Part shown: piece after piece, positions 9,061 through 18,299 of the stretch
Layout of the letters: every line of letters starts with the position of its first letter
Position numbering within the stretch: the first letter of the stretch is position 1
Assembly: GCA_017795045.1 (NCBI GenBank)
Contig: CP051244.1
Location: 2,000,611-2,064,610 of the forward strand
DNA length: 64,000 nucleotides
Source of the DNA: Allomuricauda sp.
GTDB taxonomy: Bacteria; Bacteroidota; Bacteroidia; Flavobacteriales; Flavobacteriaceae
Reading direction: 5' to 3'
Translations under genes and position numbers: made by a program
The notes under the pieces: model-generated
The model's input: only the letters and a program-made list of their open reading frames with translations
What the model was told of the DNA's origin: nothing
Database searches by the model: none

Positions 9061-12000
9061 ATGAAGGTCAAAAGTCTAAAATATTGTGGTCTGGTCATTG
9101 GTTTCATGACAGTACTGTCCTGTTCCAAATCAATTAAGGATATACCACAAGGAAAACTCTTTTCCGAAATCCCATCGGAAGTTTCCGGTATAACCTTTAC
9201 CAATAAGGTAATGGAGTCGGAAAAACTGCATTACTACAAATACCTGTATATCTATATTGGGGGAGGAGTGGCCGCTGCAGACTTCAACAATGATGGCTTA
9301 CAAGACCTTTTCTTCACTTCCAACATTTATCACAACAAACTGTTTCTTAATAAAGGGAATTTTAAGTTTGAGGATATCACCATTGAGGCAGGAATTGAAA
9401 AAAGAGTCGGTTTTGACACTGGAGTTTCGGTAGCGGATGTGAACAACGATGGTTTCTTGGATATCTATATCAATAGGGCAGGCTGGTACAATGGCGAGCA
9501 AAAACTGGCCAATATGCTCTACATAAACAATGGAGACCTCACCTTCACTGAAAAGGCTGAAGAGTTTGGATTGGCAGATACCAACCGATCTATTTCCTCT
9601 ACGTTTTTTGATTATGACAATGATGGGGATTTGGACGTGTACATAGCCAATGCGCCTTCTGGAATAGGGCATACAGGTAAGGTGTTGGATTTGGAAAAAA
9701 TACAGAAGAGCAAGGAAACGGAAACCTTTAAAAGTAGCGATAGATTATACAATAATGACGGGAATGGTCATTTTACCAATGTATCCGAAGAGGCAGGTAT
9801 CCTGCCCGAAGTTGGATTTGGTCTTAACGCCCAAGTCGGAGATTTGAACAATGATGGCTTGCTGGATATTTATGTGAGCAACGACTTTATAATGCCCGAT
9901 TTTGCATACATCAACAATGGTGATGGCACCTTTACCGATAAAAAGGATGAACTGTTCAAACACATGTCCTATTACAGCATGGGGGCAGATATTGCAGATG
10001 TCAACAATGATGGTTTGCAGGACCTCTTGGTTTTGGATATGAGCCCTGAAGATTATGTAAGGTCCAAGACCACCATGTCAATGATGTCCATAGATCGGTT
10101 TTATACCATGATAGCCAATGACCATCATTACCAATATATGCACAATGTACTTCAGCTGAATAACGGAAAAGGAAATTTCAGTGAGATCGCACAACTATCC
10201 GGAGTCGCCAAAACAGATTGGAGTTGGTCCGCTTTGTTTGCAGACTTTGACTTGGATGGGTATGATGACCTTTATGTTACAAATGGGATTTATAGGGATG
10301 TGGTTGATAGGGATGTCAACAATGAAATCAACAAATACATCAACCAAAACAGGCAAAACCTAAAAGAAGAGGATTTTTACAAGTTTACCCAAAAACTGCC
10401 TCAACAAAAACTGACCAATTACCTCTTTAAAAATGAGGGTAATTTAACCTTCAACAATAAAACTGAAGACTGGTCGGATATGAAAGGTACATTCTCCAAC
10501 GGTGCCGTATATGTAGATTTGGACAATGACGGGGACTTGGATATTGTGACCAATAACTTGGATGAGAAGGCCACACTTTTAAGAAATAACAGCAGGGAGC
10601 AAGGTAAGGGCAACTACCTACAAGTTACTTTTAATGGAGCCCCCAAGAACCGTTTTGGAGCAGGAACGAAGGTGACCCTTTATGGGCAAGATGGCAAGCA
10701 TAGGGTAAAACAGCTCATTAATGCCAGGGGTTATCTTTCTTCAACCTCGAACAAATTGCATTTTGGACTTGGACCGATTGCCGAGTTGGATTCCGTTAAG
10801 ATTACTTGGTTGGATGGTAAGGAACAAAAAATAGATGGAGTTAAAGCCAATCAACTCTTGCATGTAGATTATGCCAATGCGAAAGACCCTGCACATAGTC
10901 CTGTGGCCGGGAATGATGACACATTTTTTCTTGAAGAACCCTTTCCATATTCCCATGAGGAAAATGAGTTCAATGATTTTGATGTGCAATTGTTGCTGCC
11001 ACACAAACTCTCACAGTTGGGGCCAGCGATTGCCAAAGCAGATTTGAACGGGGATGGTATTGATGATATTTTTCTGGGAGCTTCCCATAACAAAATAGCA
11101 CAATTGTTATTTTCCAATACCGAAGGGAAGTATACTCCACAGCGAATCCAAGATTTTGTGGAGGATAGATCATATGAAGATGTATCTGCTTGCTTTTTTG
11201 ATGCCGATAATGATGGGGACAAAGACCTGTACGTGGCAAGTGGAAGTTATGAGTTCACAGAAAATGCAGAACAACTGCAAGACCGACTCTATATAAATGA
11301 TAAGGGCAACTTTAAACGAGCAAATTCAAAACTCCCCAAAATAAGTTCTGCCGCAGCTGTGGTTATTGCTTCGGACTATGATGGGGATGGGGATGAGGAT
11401 TTGTTTGTGGGCAGCCGGGTAATTCCCGGAAAGTATCCCTATGCCCCAAAGAGTATTTTACTGATCAATGAGGGTGGGCAATTTAGGAATGCCATTTCGG
11501 AATTGGCCCCGGATTTGGAAGAAATAGGATTAGTCACCACTGCCCAATGGGGAGATATTGATAATGATGGGGACCAAGATTTAGTGGTGTCGGGAGAATG
11601 GATGGGTCTGGAAGTCTTTTTAAATGACCAAGGGCGACTTTCCAAGAACGAAAAATACGCAAACCTCTCAGGTCAAACAGGTTGGTGGAACAAGATTGCC
11701 TTGGAAGATTTGGACAATGATGGCGATTTGGACATTATTGCCGGGAATTTGGGGCTTAACTATAAGTTTCATGCATCTTCGGAAAAGCCATTTCATGTCT
11801 ACACGAACGATTTTGATGAGAATGGCGTGGAAGACATTATGCTGGCAAAGTATTACAACGAAAAACTGGTACCTGTTCGGGGTAAAAACTGTACCTCTCA
11901 ACAAATGCCCTATTTGAAAGAAAGAATAAAGACCTACCAAGAGTTTGCAAGTAGCGATTTACAGCACATTTTAGGGGAAGACATCACCAAGGCAATGCAT

Positions 12001-12384
12001 TTGCAAGCAATTGAGTTTAGATCAGGCTACTTTATCAATAATGATGAGCAGTTCCAATTTGTTCCCTTTCCTATTGAAGCTCAATTGAGTCCGATCAACA
12101 GTATAGTTTACCATGATTTTAATAAGGACTCCATCAAAGATTTGCTACTGGCCGGGAACAATTATGGGTCGGAAGTGGAAACCACTAGGGCAGATGCTGG
12201 TATTGGAGTGTTTTTGAGTGGACTGGGAGACAACAAATTTGCCTATCGGGACAATTCGAAAACAGGATTCTTTGCAAGTGGTGATGTTAAGGATGTGCAA
12301 CTGATACACCATGGAACCCAAGAAGCTATTCTAATTGCCAATAACAATGCTGGCCATCAGTATTATAAAATAAAAAGCAACTAA
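9061..12384 (+). CDS. FG-GAP/VCBS-repeat lipoprotein with ASPIC/UnbV domain (CRTAC1-like)
   Basis: Large surface lipoprotein frequent in flavobacterial Sus loci; its exact role is unknown. The lipobox ends at Cys21 (VLSCSKS). Many calcium-binding FG-GAP-like loops follow, with patterns such as DFNNDGLQDLFF, DVNNDGFLDIYI, DYDNDGDLDVYI, DLNNDGLLDIYV and DLDNDGDLDIIAGNLG, predicting one or two beta-propellers. Between about residues 515 and 605 lies an ASPIC/UnbV segment (NYLQVTFNGAPKNRFGAGTKV ... LHFGLG). A second set of repeats completes the 1107 aa. It begins just after a terminator hairpin and ends 2 nt before the next gene, so expression may be by partial read-through. Extracellular carbohydrate binding is an inference. 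Confidence 0.88.
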   Translation: MKVKSLKYCGLVIGFMTVLSCSKSIKDIPQGKLFSEIPSEVSGITFTNKVMESEKLHYYKYLYIYIGGGVAAADFNNDGLQDLFFTSNIYHNKLFLNKGNFKFEDITIEAGIEKRVGFDTGVSVADVNNDGFLDIYINRAGWYNGEQKLANMLYINNGDLTFTEKAEEFGLADTNRSISSTFFDYDNDGDLDVYIANAPSGIGHTGKVLDLEKIQKSKETETFKSSDRLYNNDGNGHFTNVSEEAGILPEVGFGLNAQVGDLNNDGLLDIYVSNDFIMPDFAYINNGDGTFTDKKDELFKHMSYYSMGADIADVNNDGLQDLLVLDMSPEDYVRSKTTMSMMSIDRFYTMIANDHHYQYMHNVLQLNNGKGNFSEIAQLSGVAKTDWSWSALFADFDLDGYDDLYVTNGIYRDVVDRDVNNEINKYINQNRQNLKEEDFYKFTQKLPQQKLTNYLFKNEGNLTFNNKTEDWSDMKGTFSNGAVYVDLDNDGDLDIVTNNLDEKATLLRNNSREQGKGNYLQVTFNGAPKNRFGAGTKVTLYGQDGKHRVKQLINARGYLSSTSNKLHFGLGPIAELDSVKITWLDGKEQKIDGVKANQLLHVDYANAKDPAHSPVAGNDDTFFLEEPFPYSHEENEFNDFDVQLLLPHKLSQLGPAIAKADLNGDGIDDIFLGASHNKIAQLLFSNTEGKYTPQRIQDFVEDRSYEDVSACFFDADNDGDKDLYVASGSYEFTENAEQLQDRLYINDKGNFKRANSKLPKISSAAAVVIASDYDGDGDEDLFVGSRVIPGKYPYAPKSILLINEGGQFRNAISELAPDLEEIGLVTTAQWGDIDNDGDQDLVVSGEWMGLEVFLNDQGRLSKNEKYANLSGQTGWWNKIALEDLDNDGDLDIIAGNLGLNYKFHASSEKPFHVYTNDFDENGVEDIMLAKYYNEKLVPVRGKNCTSQQMPYLKERIKTYQEFASSDLQHILGEDITKAMHLQAIEFRSGYFINNDEQFQFVPFPIEAQLSPINSIVYHDFNKDSIKDLLLAGNNYGSEVETTRADAGIGVFLSGLGDNKFAYRDNSKTGFFASGDVKDVQLIHHGTQEAILIANNNAGHQYYKIKSN

Positions 12385-12386
12385 TT

Positions 12387-13727
12387 GTGAGCATCCCTAA
12401 AAAAATAACCCTAATCTATTACTGCCTTTTTTCATTTTTTGGAATGACGGTTTTTGCATGCCAATCAGATAATGGGGCAGTCTCCGTTGATCCACCTGAA
12501 CAAGGCCTTGATTTTTCCGTAACCATTCCGGCAGGTGCCAATAGTTGGGTGATCAATGATACCGAAAGGGATACTGAGGTCATATATGATACAGGAATAC
12601 ATAACTGGACCAGTCTTGACGATGTGATCCGTACCTACTTTAAAACGGAATCTCAAGGAGAGTTGCATCTGGGGCTTAACATAAAATCGCCCCAAGGCGA
12701 ATCCAAGATAAAGGTAACAGTCGGGACCAAGTCCAAAGAAGTGGTTATCTCCAATAACGAATACAAAACCATTGAAGTAGGTAAGTTTGAGTTGGCGTCT
12801 TCTGGATACCACTACATAGAAATTCAGGGAATCAGTAAATCAGGGACTTATATTGGGGATATCAGTGACATTTTGATCGGAGGTCCGGCGGTAAGCTCCA
12901 TAACCTTTGTTCCTACGGAAAATCAATACTTCGGCAGAAGAGGACCATCGGTGCATATGAGCTATGAAGAACCAGAGGGAAAGAACATACAGTGGTTCTA
13001 CAATGAGGTTACCGTTCCAGAGGGAGAGGATATATTAGGGTCGTTTTTTATGGCCAATGGCCATGCCCAGGGCTACTTTGGCATGCAGGTGAACTCAGAA
13101 TCGGAACGAAGGATTTTGTTCTCTATATGGAGTGCTTTCAGTACAGATGACCCTAACCAGATACCGGAAGATTATAAGGTGATAAACCTTGGAAATGGCA
13201 ATGATGTCACTGTTCAGGATTTTGGAAATGAAGGATCGGGAAAACAAAGTTTTAAGGCGTTTGATTGGAAGGCAGGGACTACCTACAAGTTTTTGTTGAA
13301 AGGGGAGCCCTCCACGGATAATTCAACGGACTACACGGCATATTTTTATGCCCCGGAGATAGGGGAGTGGCAATTGATTGCCAGCTTGCGAAGACCCCAA
13401 ACATCAACTTTCTTAAAACGACCACACTCCTTTTTGGAGAACTTTGTGCCCAGTACGGGGTTCATTGCCAGGGAAGTGCAGTTTGGGAATCAATGGGTAT
13501 ATACCACGGAAGGGGATTGGATTGAATTGGCTAAGGCAACCTTTACCGCAGATGCAACAGCTTCCCAAGGCCATAGATTGGACTATATTGGAGGAACCCA
13601 AGGAGACCATTTTTTCTTGAAGAACTGTGGCTTTTTTAATGGCAGTGTGGGAGTGGGCACAGCATTTGTCCGTACTTCTTCCCAAGAAGCTCCCAATATT
13701 GACTTTTCAAACTTGGAACTCCCTTGA
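12387..13727 (+). CDS. DUF3472/DUF5077 lipoprotein
   Basis: Unknown function; proteins of this type occur in Bacteroidota polysaccharide loci and are predicted extracellular. The start is GTG, 2 nt after the upstream stop, because no ATG precedes the signal peptide; the lipobox Cys lies near residue 25 (TVFACQSD). Residues of about 35-165 (IPAGANSWVINDTERDTEV ... YHYIEIQGISKSG) fit a DUF5077 sandwich, and about 170-430 fit DUF3472 (VHMSYEEPEGKNIQWFYNEV, GYFGMQVNSESERRILFSIW). Translational coupling with the FG-GAP lipoprotein gene is likely from the spacing. Confidence 0.8.
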   Translation: MSIPKKITLIYYCLFSFFGMTVFACQSDNGAVSVDPPEQGLDFSVTIPAGANSWVINDTERDTEVIYDTGIHNWTSLDDVIRTYFKTESQGELHLGLNIKSPQGESKIKVTVGTKSKEVVISNNEYKTIEVGKFELASSGYHYIEIQGISKSGTYIGDISDILIGGPAVSSITFVPTENQYFGRRGPSVHMSYEEPEGKNIQWFYNEVTVPEGEDILGSFFMANGHAQGYFGMQVNSESERRILFSIWSAFSTDDPNQIPEDYKVINLGNGNDVTVQDFGNEGSGKQSFKAFDWKAGTTYKFLLKGEPSTDNSTDYTAYFYAPEIGEWQLIASLRRPQTSTFLKRPHSFLENFVPSTGFIAREVQFGNQWVYTTEGDWIELAKATFTADATASQGHRLDYIGGTQGDHFFLKNCGFFNGSVGVGTAFVRTSSQEAPNIDFSNLELP

Positions 13728-13789
13728 TATACAGAATTTAAAAAACGGTGATTTATTTTTTAATTGTTTGAGTTAGTTTAATGAGTAGG

Positions 13790-13816
13790 GCCTCTGATTT
13801 TCTTCAGGGGCTTTAT
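13790..13816 (+). terminator. Probable terminator of the GH109/SusCD operon
   Basis: GCCTCTGA pairs with TCAGGGGC (one G-U pair) around a 6-nt loop, followed by a short T-rich tract. It is weaker than the hairpin after susD. Confidence 0.55.
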
Positions 13817-13889
13817 TCATATAGACCATTTTTGCACTATATCTGTATGGTAATTGAATAACTGAGTATTAAGATAATCTAACTTTTTA

Positions 13890-13944
13890 TTTGATAGATT
13901 ATAAAAATTACGTTATTTAGCATATGTAATACATAATACATATG
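13890..13944 (+). promoter_or_regulatory. nanA promoter with TATGTnnnACATA operator over the start codon
   Basis: TTTG (13890) followed 20 nt later by TATTTAGC is a moderate match to the Bacteroidota promoter. Just downstream, 13923-13935 is TATGTAATACATA, with perfect 5-bp arms. It sits inside a 24-nt near-palindrome (13921-13944; 10 of 12 half-site positions match) that includes the ATG. The same 13-mer pattern recurs at 14886 and 20810. Binding by the GntR regulator at 19953 is inferred. Confidence 0.6.
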
Positions 13945-14865
13945 AAGAATTTAATAGCAGCTACATACGCTCCGATGCAGAAGGATAAATCTTTGAACTT
14001 GGATATCACAAAAGAGTATGCAAAATATTTAAGGAATAATGGGGTGAGCGGAGCATTTGTCAATGGTTCAACCGGTGATTTTACATCATTGAGCACCATG
14101 GAGCGCAAACAATTAATAGAAGCTTGGGCCAAAAATAAGCCAGAAGGATTTTACCTGATCAACCATGTGGGGCATACCAATTTACGTGAATCCAAGGAAT
14201 TGGCTGAACATTCATCTGAAATGGTGGATGCCATTGCGGCTTTACCTCCTTTTTACTTTAGGCCTAAAACAATGGATGATTTGCTTCATTATTGCGAAGA
14301 AGTAGCACTATCCGCTCCCAATATTCCCTTCTATTATTATCACATACCGGTATTGACAAGGGTAGATTTTTTAATGGCCGATTTTTTGGAAAAGGCAACG
14401 ACCAATATCCCAAATTTTGCAGGAATCAAATACACCAATGATCATATACAAGATTTCGGTAAATGCTTAAAGTTTGATTCCCAAAAAATAAAACTCTTCT
14501 TTGGGATAGACGAAAAATTTTTGGATAGCCTGATAGCTGGAGCCACAGGATGGGTGGGTAGTACCTATAATCATTTGGCTCCATTATATATTGAGATTGC
14601 TTCCAGTGTATCCCAGGGTAAAATGGAAAGAGCGGAACATCTGCAGAAAAAGGCAATCGCTTTTGTAGAGACCCTTGAATCCTTAGGAGGGTTTCATGGT
14701 GGAAGCAAGAGCTTTATGAAACACTTTGGATTGGATATGGGCCCCAGCCGTTTTCCACATAAAGCCTTTAATGAAGAAAAGTTGTCCAAGGCAATGCACC
14801 TTTTTGAAGAAATGGACATTATTGGGTACATGTCCAAGCCATTTTACCATGACCCAGTACTTTAG
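13942..14865 (+). CDS. nanA: N-acetylneuraminate lyase (sialic acid aldolase)
   Basis: Cleaves N-acetylneuraminate to N-acetylmannosamine and pyruvate in the cytoplasm. It is a 307-aa TIM-barrel of the DHDPS/NAL family. The diagnostic NAL block YYYHIP is at 131-136, the Schiff-base Lys is K163 in GIKYTND, and the carboxylate-binding loop is GSTGD at 42-46, where most members I recall have GSTGE. Its place between SusCD loci and beside sialidase and O-acetylesterase genes supports sialic acid rather than dihydrodipicolinate as the substrate. The operator palindrome overlaps its start. No ManNAc epimerase or kinase gene is present in the window, so the next steps must be encoded elsewhere. Confidence 0.93.
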   Translation: MKNLIAATYAPMQKDKSLNLDITKEYAKYLRNNGVSGAFVNGSTGDFTSLSTMERKQLIEAWAKNKPEGFYLINHVGHTNLRESKELAEHSSEMVDAIAALPPFYFRPKTMDDLLHYCEEVALSAPNIPFYYYHIPVLTRVDFLMADFLEKATTNIPNFAGIKYTNDHIQDFGKCLKFDSQKIKLFFGIDEKFLDSLIAGATGWVGSTYNHLAPLYIEIASSVSQGKMERAEHLQKKAIAFVETLESLGGFHGGSKSFMKHFGLDMGPSRFPHKAFNEEKLSKAMHLFEEMDIIGYMSKPFYHDPVL

Positions 14866-14885
14866 TCAAACTTTTTTTCATGAAT

Positions 14886-14898
14886 TATGTTATACATA
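14886..14898 (+). promoter_or_regulatory. Second TATGTnnnACATA operator, upstream of susC
   Basis: TATGTTATACATA lies inside a 17-nt inverted repeat with 7-bp perfect arms (ATTATGT/ACATAAT, 14884-14900). TATATTCG at 14912-14919 matches TAnnTTTG at 7 of 8 positions, so the operator would cover the -33 region of the susC promoter. Confidence 0.6.
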
Positions 14899-14955
14899 AT
14901 ACAAAAATTAATATATTCGCCTTCATAACACTTAGATAATCAAACTTTAAAATCT

Positions 14956-17900
14956 ATGAAACTCTCAAACTATGTAGAAAAATGCACAAGGAGCAATTTG
15001 TGGGAGTGCCCTTGGAAAAAGGGAAGACTTACTCATTTTTTCCTTTTTACTTTGTTAAGCCTGTTTTCGTCCACTATGTACGGTCAGGAAGTACGGGTAA
15101 CCGGTAATGTAACAGGTACGGATGGTGTTCCCTTGCCGGGAGCCACCGTTTTGGTGAAGAACACTTCAAATGGTACCCAAACAGACTTCGATGGAAATTA
15201 CGTCATTGAAGCAAGTTCTGGTGATATTTTGGTGTTCAGTTATATTGGGTTTACTACCCAAGAAATTACGGTTGCCAACCAAACCAACATCGATGTGATT
15301 CTAGCGGAGAACACAGCTATGCTGGATGAAGTGGTGGTGACAGGATATGGTAGCCAGTCAAGGTCTACGTTAACCTCGTCTGTGGCAAAGTTGGACACCC
15401 AAGTTTTGGAAAGTGCCACACGTTCCAATCCGGCCACGGCCTTACAAGGAACTATTGCCGGTTTACGGGTGACCAATACCACGGGGCAACCTGGATCTAC
15501 TCCAGAAATTGTACTACGTGGAGGAACCAATTTTAGTGGTAGTGACTCACCACTTATTTTGGTCGATGGAGTGCCCAGTTCTTTTTATGCCTTAAACTCA
15601 GATGATATTGAGTCGATGGAGGTCTTAAAAGATGCGGCGGCCACGGCCATTTATGGTGCACGATCGGCCAACGGGGTTATTTTGATCACCACCAAGTCGG
15701 GTAAATCAGGTAAGTCCTCCATTAATTATAAGTACAGATACAGTATAAACAAGGAGCGGAACGACCAAAAGTATATTGGTGCGGCAGATCATATCAATTA
15801 CAATAGGCAATCAGTGGCTTGGTATAGGGAGGCGACGGGTGATCCTGGTGCATTCAGTGCCTTTTTGGACGGTAACCATAGTGCGGCCACAGGGAACAAT
15901 GCCACAAATGACCCCTTTACCACGCAATTGTTGACCTCAGATAATCAATACCTCCTTAATCAGCCTGGATGGCAATCCATTCCGGATATTTTAAATCCTG
16001 GTCAACAGATCCTGTTTTATGACAATAAGGATGTAGGGGACCGGATTTATCAAACCAGTGAATCCAAGGACCATTATATATCCTTTGATGGTGGCAACGA
16101 AAAGGGCACATACTACTTAGGATTGGGTCTTTTGGACAACGATGGACTTACATTGGGCACAGGTTTTAAAAGGTATTCCGGAAAGTTTAGTGGATCCTAT
16201 AAGATCAGTGACAGGGTAAAGATAAACTCCAACATTTTATATTCACACTCCAATTTAAGCCTAGGAGGATTAGGTAATGAAGATACCGTGTTCAGAAGGT
16301 TCCAAGGACAGGCTGCAACTTCCAGGACCTATGATAGTAACCCCGATGGAACCTGGTCTGATCAGTATGCGCCAGGGCAGAACCAAGGCTTTGGAAACCC
16401 TTTGTATTATCAGGATAAGTTTGTCAGAAAGAACTTGGAACAGCGTTTAACAGCTTCAGTAGGCCTCGATTGGAATCCTTTGGATGAATTGAAGCTCTCT
16501 TTGAACGGAAGCCACTTTACCATAAATGATCACAACGAGAGTTTTAACAAGGCCTACAGGGTTGGTAGCAACACAGGGCCTTTACGTACCGGTAGAGAAG
16601 CCAGCGTTAGTTTGAATAGGACCTTGAGGAATCAGCTGACAGGTACCTTGAACTATATCGAAAGCTTTGGGAACCATAATGTCAATGCTTTGGTTGGGGC
16701 GGAATATTATAAGGACAATATTTTCCTGTCCGGGGCGGGGACAAGGAATTCCCCAACGGATTTGATCCAAACACTCAATGCAGGGGCAGAGGCGAATGGA
16801 ATACCTTCAACCTTTGAATCGGAGCAAGTTATTGTATCGACCTTTGGAAGGTTGTTGTACGATTATGACAATAAATACTTGGTCGGCTTTACGTTCAGAA
16901 ATGATGGGGCCTCAAGATTGGGCAATAACAAATTTGGGTTCTTCCCCGGTGCATCCCTTGGTTGGAACGTACACAACGAAGACTTCTTTCAAAATTCGGG
17001 ACTGGGCAAGACCATATCTGTATTAAAACCAAGATTAAGCTATGGTGTCAATGGAAATGTTAGCTCCCTGACCCCTCCTGGTCAACGCGATTATACAGGA
17101 AACTATGTGGTTTTTGGGTCATATAGTGGCCAAGGTGTCTACAATGGGCAAACAGGTTATGCCAATTCAGGTTTGCCAACCCTTGATTTAGCTTGGGAGC
17201 GTTCCACTACTTTAAACGCAGGTTTGGATTTATCCTTGTTCAACAGTCGTTTAAACTTGATCATGGATGTCTATTCCAGGGATATCAAGGATAAGATTGC
17301 AAACTTGACCTTGCCCTATTATACAGGTTTCAGTTCCATAAGAACCAACAATGGAACTTACAGAAACAAAGGGATAGAGCTTCAGATAAATGGAGATGTC
17401 ATCAGAAAAGATGATTTTACTTGGAATTTAGGGGCTACCATCACGTCCAACAAAAATTATGTGGTGGAGTTACCTGAAAATGACAATGATCTGAACAGAC
17501 AGGGAGGAACCTTGATTTGGAATCCTGAAACAGGTCAGGAAGAATGGGTCGGTGGACTTCAGGAAGGACAACGTTATGGGGGTGATTTGGTAGTGGCCTT
17601 CGAACAGGAGTCCATTTACGCCAATCAGGCCGAGGCGGATGCCGATAATGGCATTACCGACGAATATGTGCCCGGGGCCAGCCGCAACCAAAGATGGGCA
17701 GGTGATGTAAAGTGGGTCGATCAAAATGGGGATGGTGTAATCAATAACCTTGACAGAAAGGTAATAGGGCGTACCACACCAGATTTTATCGGAGGATTCA
17801 ACACCAGTCTTACTTACAAAAACTTTAGCCTGTTCGTACAAACGGATTTTGCCACAGGACACTTAGTGTGGAACCATATCAGGAACAAAGGGTATGCACA

Positions 17901-18288
17901 GACGCAGGGTAACTTGGAACAGCCCATCGAGGTCTTGGATTCATGGACGCCTGACAATACCGATACCGACTGGCCCCGTTTTGTTTTTGTAAATGGTACC
18001 AAGAACGTTTGGAGAGGAAGCGAGAGCGTAGGAAGTTTACAGACCGAAGGCAATGAAAAGTTTTGGGAAAAAGGAGATTATTTGGCCTTAAGGGAGGTAA
18101 CGTTGACGTACAATGTCCCTACTGAGTATTTTAATGATGTGATCAAAAGGTTGAGCATCAACGTAACAGGGACCAACCTACATTATTTCAAGAGCATGAG
18201 CGGGGATACCCCTGAGGTTGGTGGCGTGCAGTACGGTGAATTTCCAGTACCCAAAACCATTACCATTGGACTTAACGTAACATTTTAA
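14956..18288 (+). CDS. SusC/RagA-type TonB-linked transporter (second pair, NanO-like)
   Basis: Outer-membrane importer, here likely for sialic acid or sialylated fragments by analogy with the NanO/NanU pair of Bacteroidota. It has an extended cytoplasmic N-terminus before the signal peptide (cleavage near MYGQE, about residue 44), a carboxypeptidase-D-like domain (VTGNVTGTDGVPLPGATV), a TonB-box region (LDEVVVTGYGSQSR), a plug with MEVLKDAAATAIYGARSANG, and a barrel ending GLNVTF. It is 1110 aa, slightly longer than the first SusC. The adjacent operator and nanA give the substrate inference. The SusD partner starts 11 nt downstream. Confidence 0.93.
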   Translation: MKLSNYVEKCTRSNLWECPWKKGRLTHFFLFTLLSLFSSTMYGQEVRVTGNVTGTDGVPLPGATVLVKNTSNGTQTDFDGNYVIEASSGDILVFSYIGFTTQEITVANQTNIDVILAENTAMLDEVVVTGYGSQSRSTLTSSVAKLDTQVLESATRSNPATALQGTIAGLRVTNTTGQPGSTPEIVLRGGTNFSGSDSPLILVDGVPSSFYALNSDDIESMEVLKDAAATAIYGARSANGVILITTKSGKSGKSSINYKYRYSINKERNDQKYIGAADHINYNRQSVAWYREATGDPGAFSAFLDGNHSAATGNNATNDPFTTQLLTSDNQYLLNQPGWQSIPDILNPGQQILFYDNKDVGDRIYQTSESKDHYISFDGGNEKGTYYLGLGLLDNDGLTLGTGFKRYSGKFSGSYKISDRVKINSNILYSHSNLSLGGLGNEDTVFRRFQGQAATSRTYDSNPDGTWSDQYAPGQNQGFGNPLYYQDKFVRKNLEQRLTASVGLDWNPLDELKLSLNGSHFTINDHNESFNKAYRVGSNTGPLRTGREASVSLNRTLRNQLTGTLNYIESFGNHNVNALVGAEYYKDNIFLSGAGTRNSPTDLIQTLNAGAEANGIPSTFESEQVIVSTFGRLLYDYDNKYLVGFTFRNDGASRLGNNKFGFFPGASLGWNVHNEDFFQNSGLGKTISVLKPRLSYGVNGNVSSLTPPGQRDYTGNYVVFGSYSGQGVYNGQTGYANSGLPTLDLAWERSTTLNAGLDLSLFNSRLNLIMDVYSRDIKDKIANLTLPYYTGFSSIRTNNGTYRNKGIELQINGDVIRKDDFTWNLGATITSNKNYVVELPENDNDLNRQGGTLIWNPETGQEEWVGGLQEGQRYGGDLVVAFEQESIYANQAEADADNGITDEYVPGASRNQRWAGDVKWVDQNGDGVINNLDRKVIGRTTPDFIGGFNTSLTYKNFSLFVQTDFATGHLVWNHIRNKGYAQTQGNLEQPIEVLDSWTPDNTDTDWPRFVFVNGTKNVWRGSESVGSLQTEGNEKFWEKGDYLALREVTLTYNVPTEYFNDVIKRLSINVTGTNLHYFKSMSGDTPEVGGVQYGEFPVPKTITIGLNVTF

Positions 18289-18299
18289 AAAATACAGAA

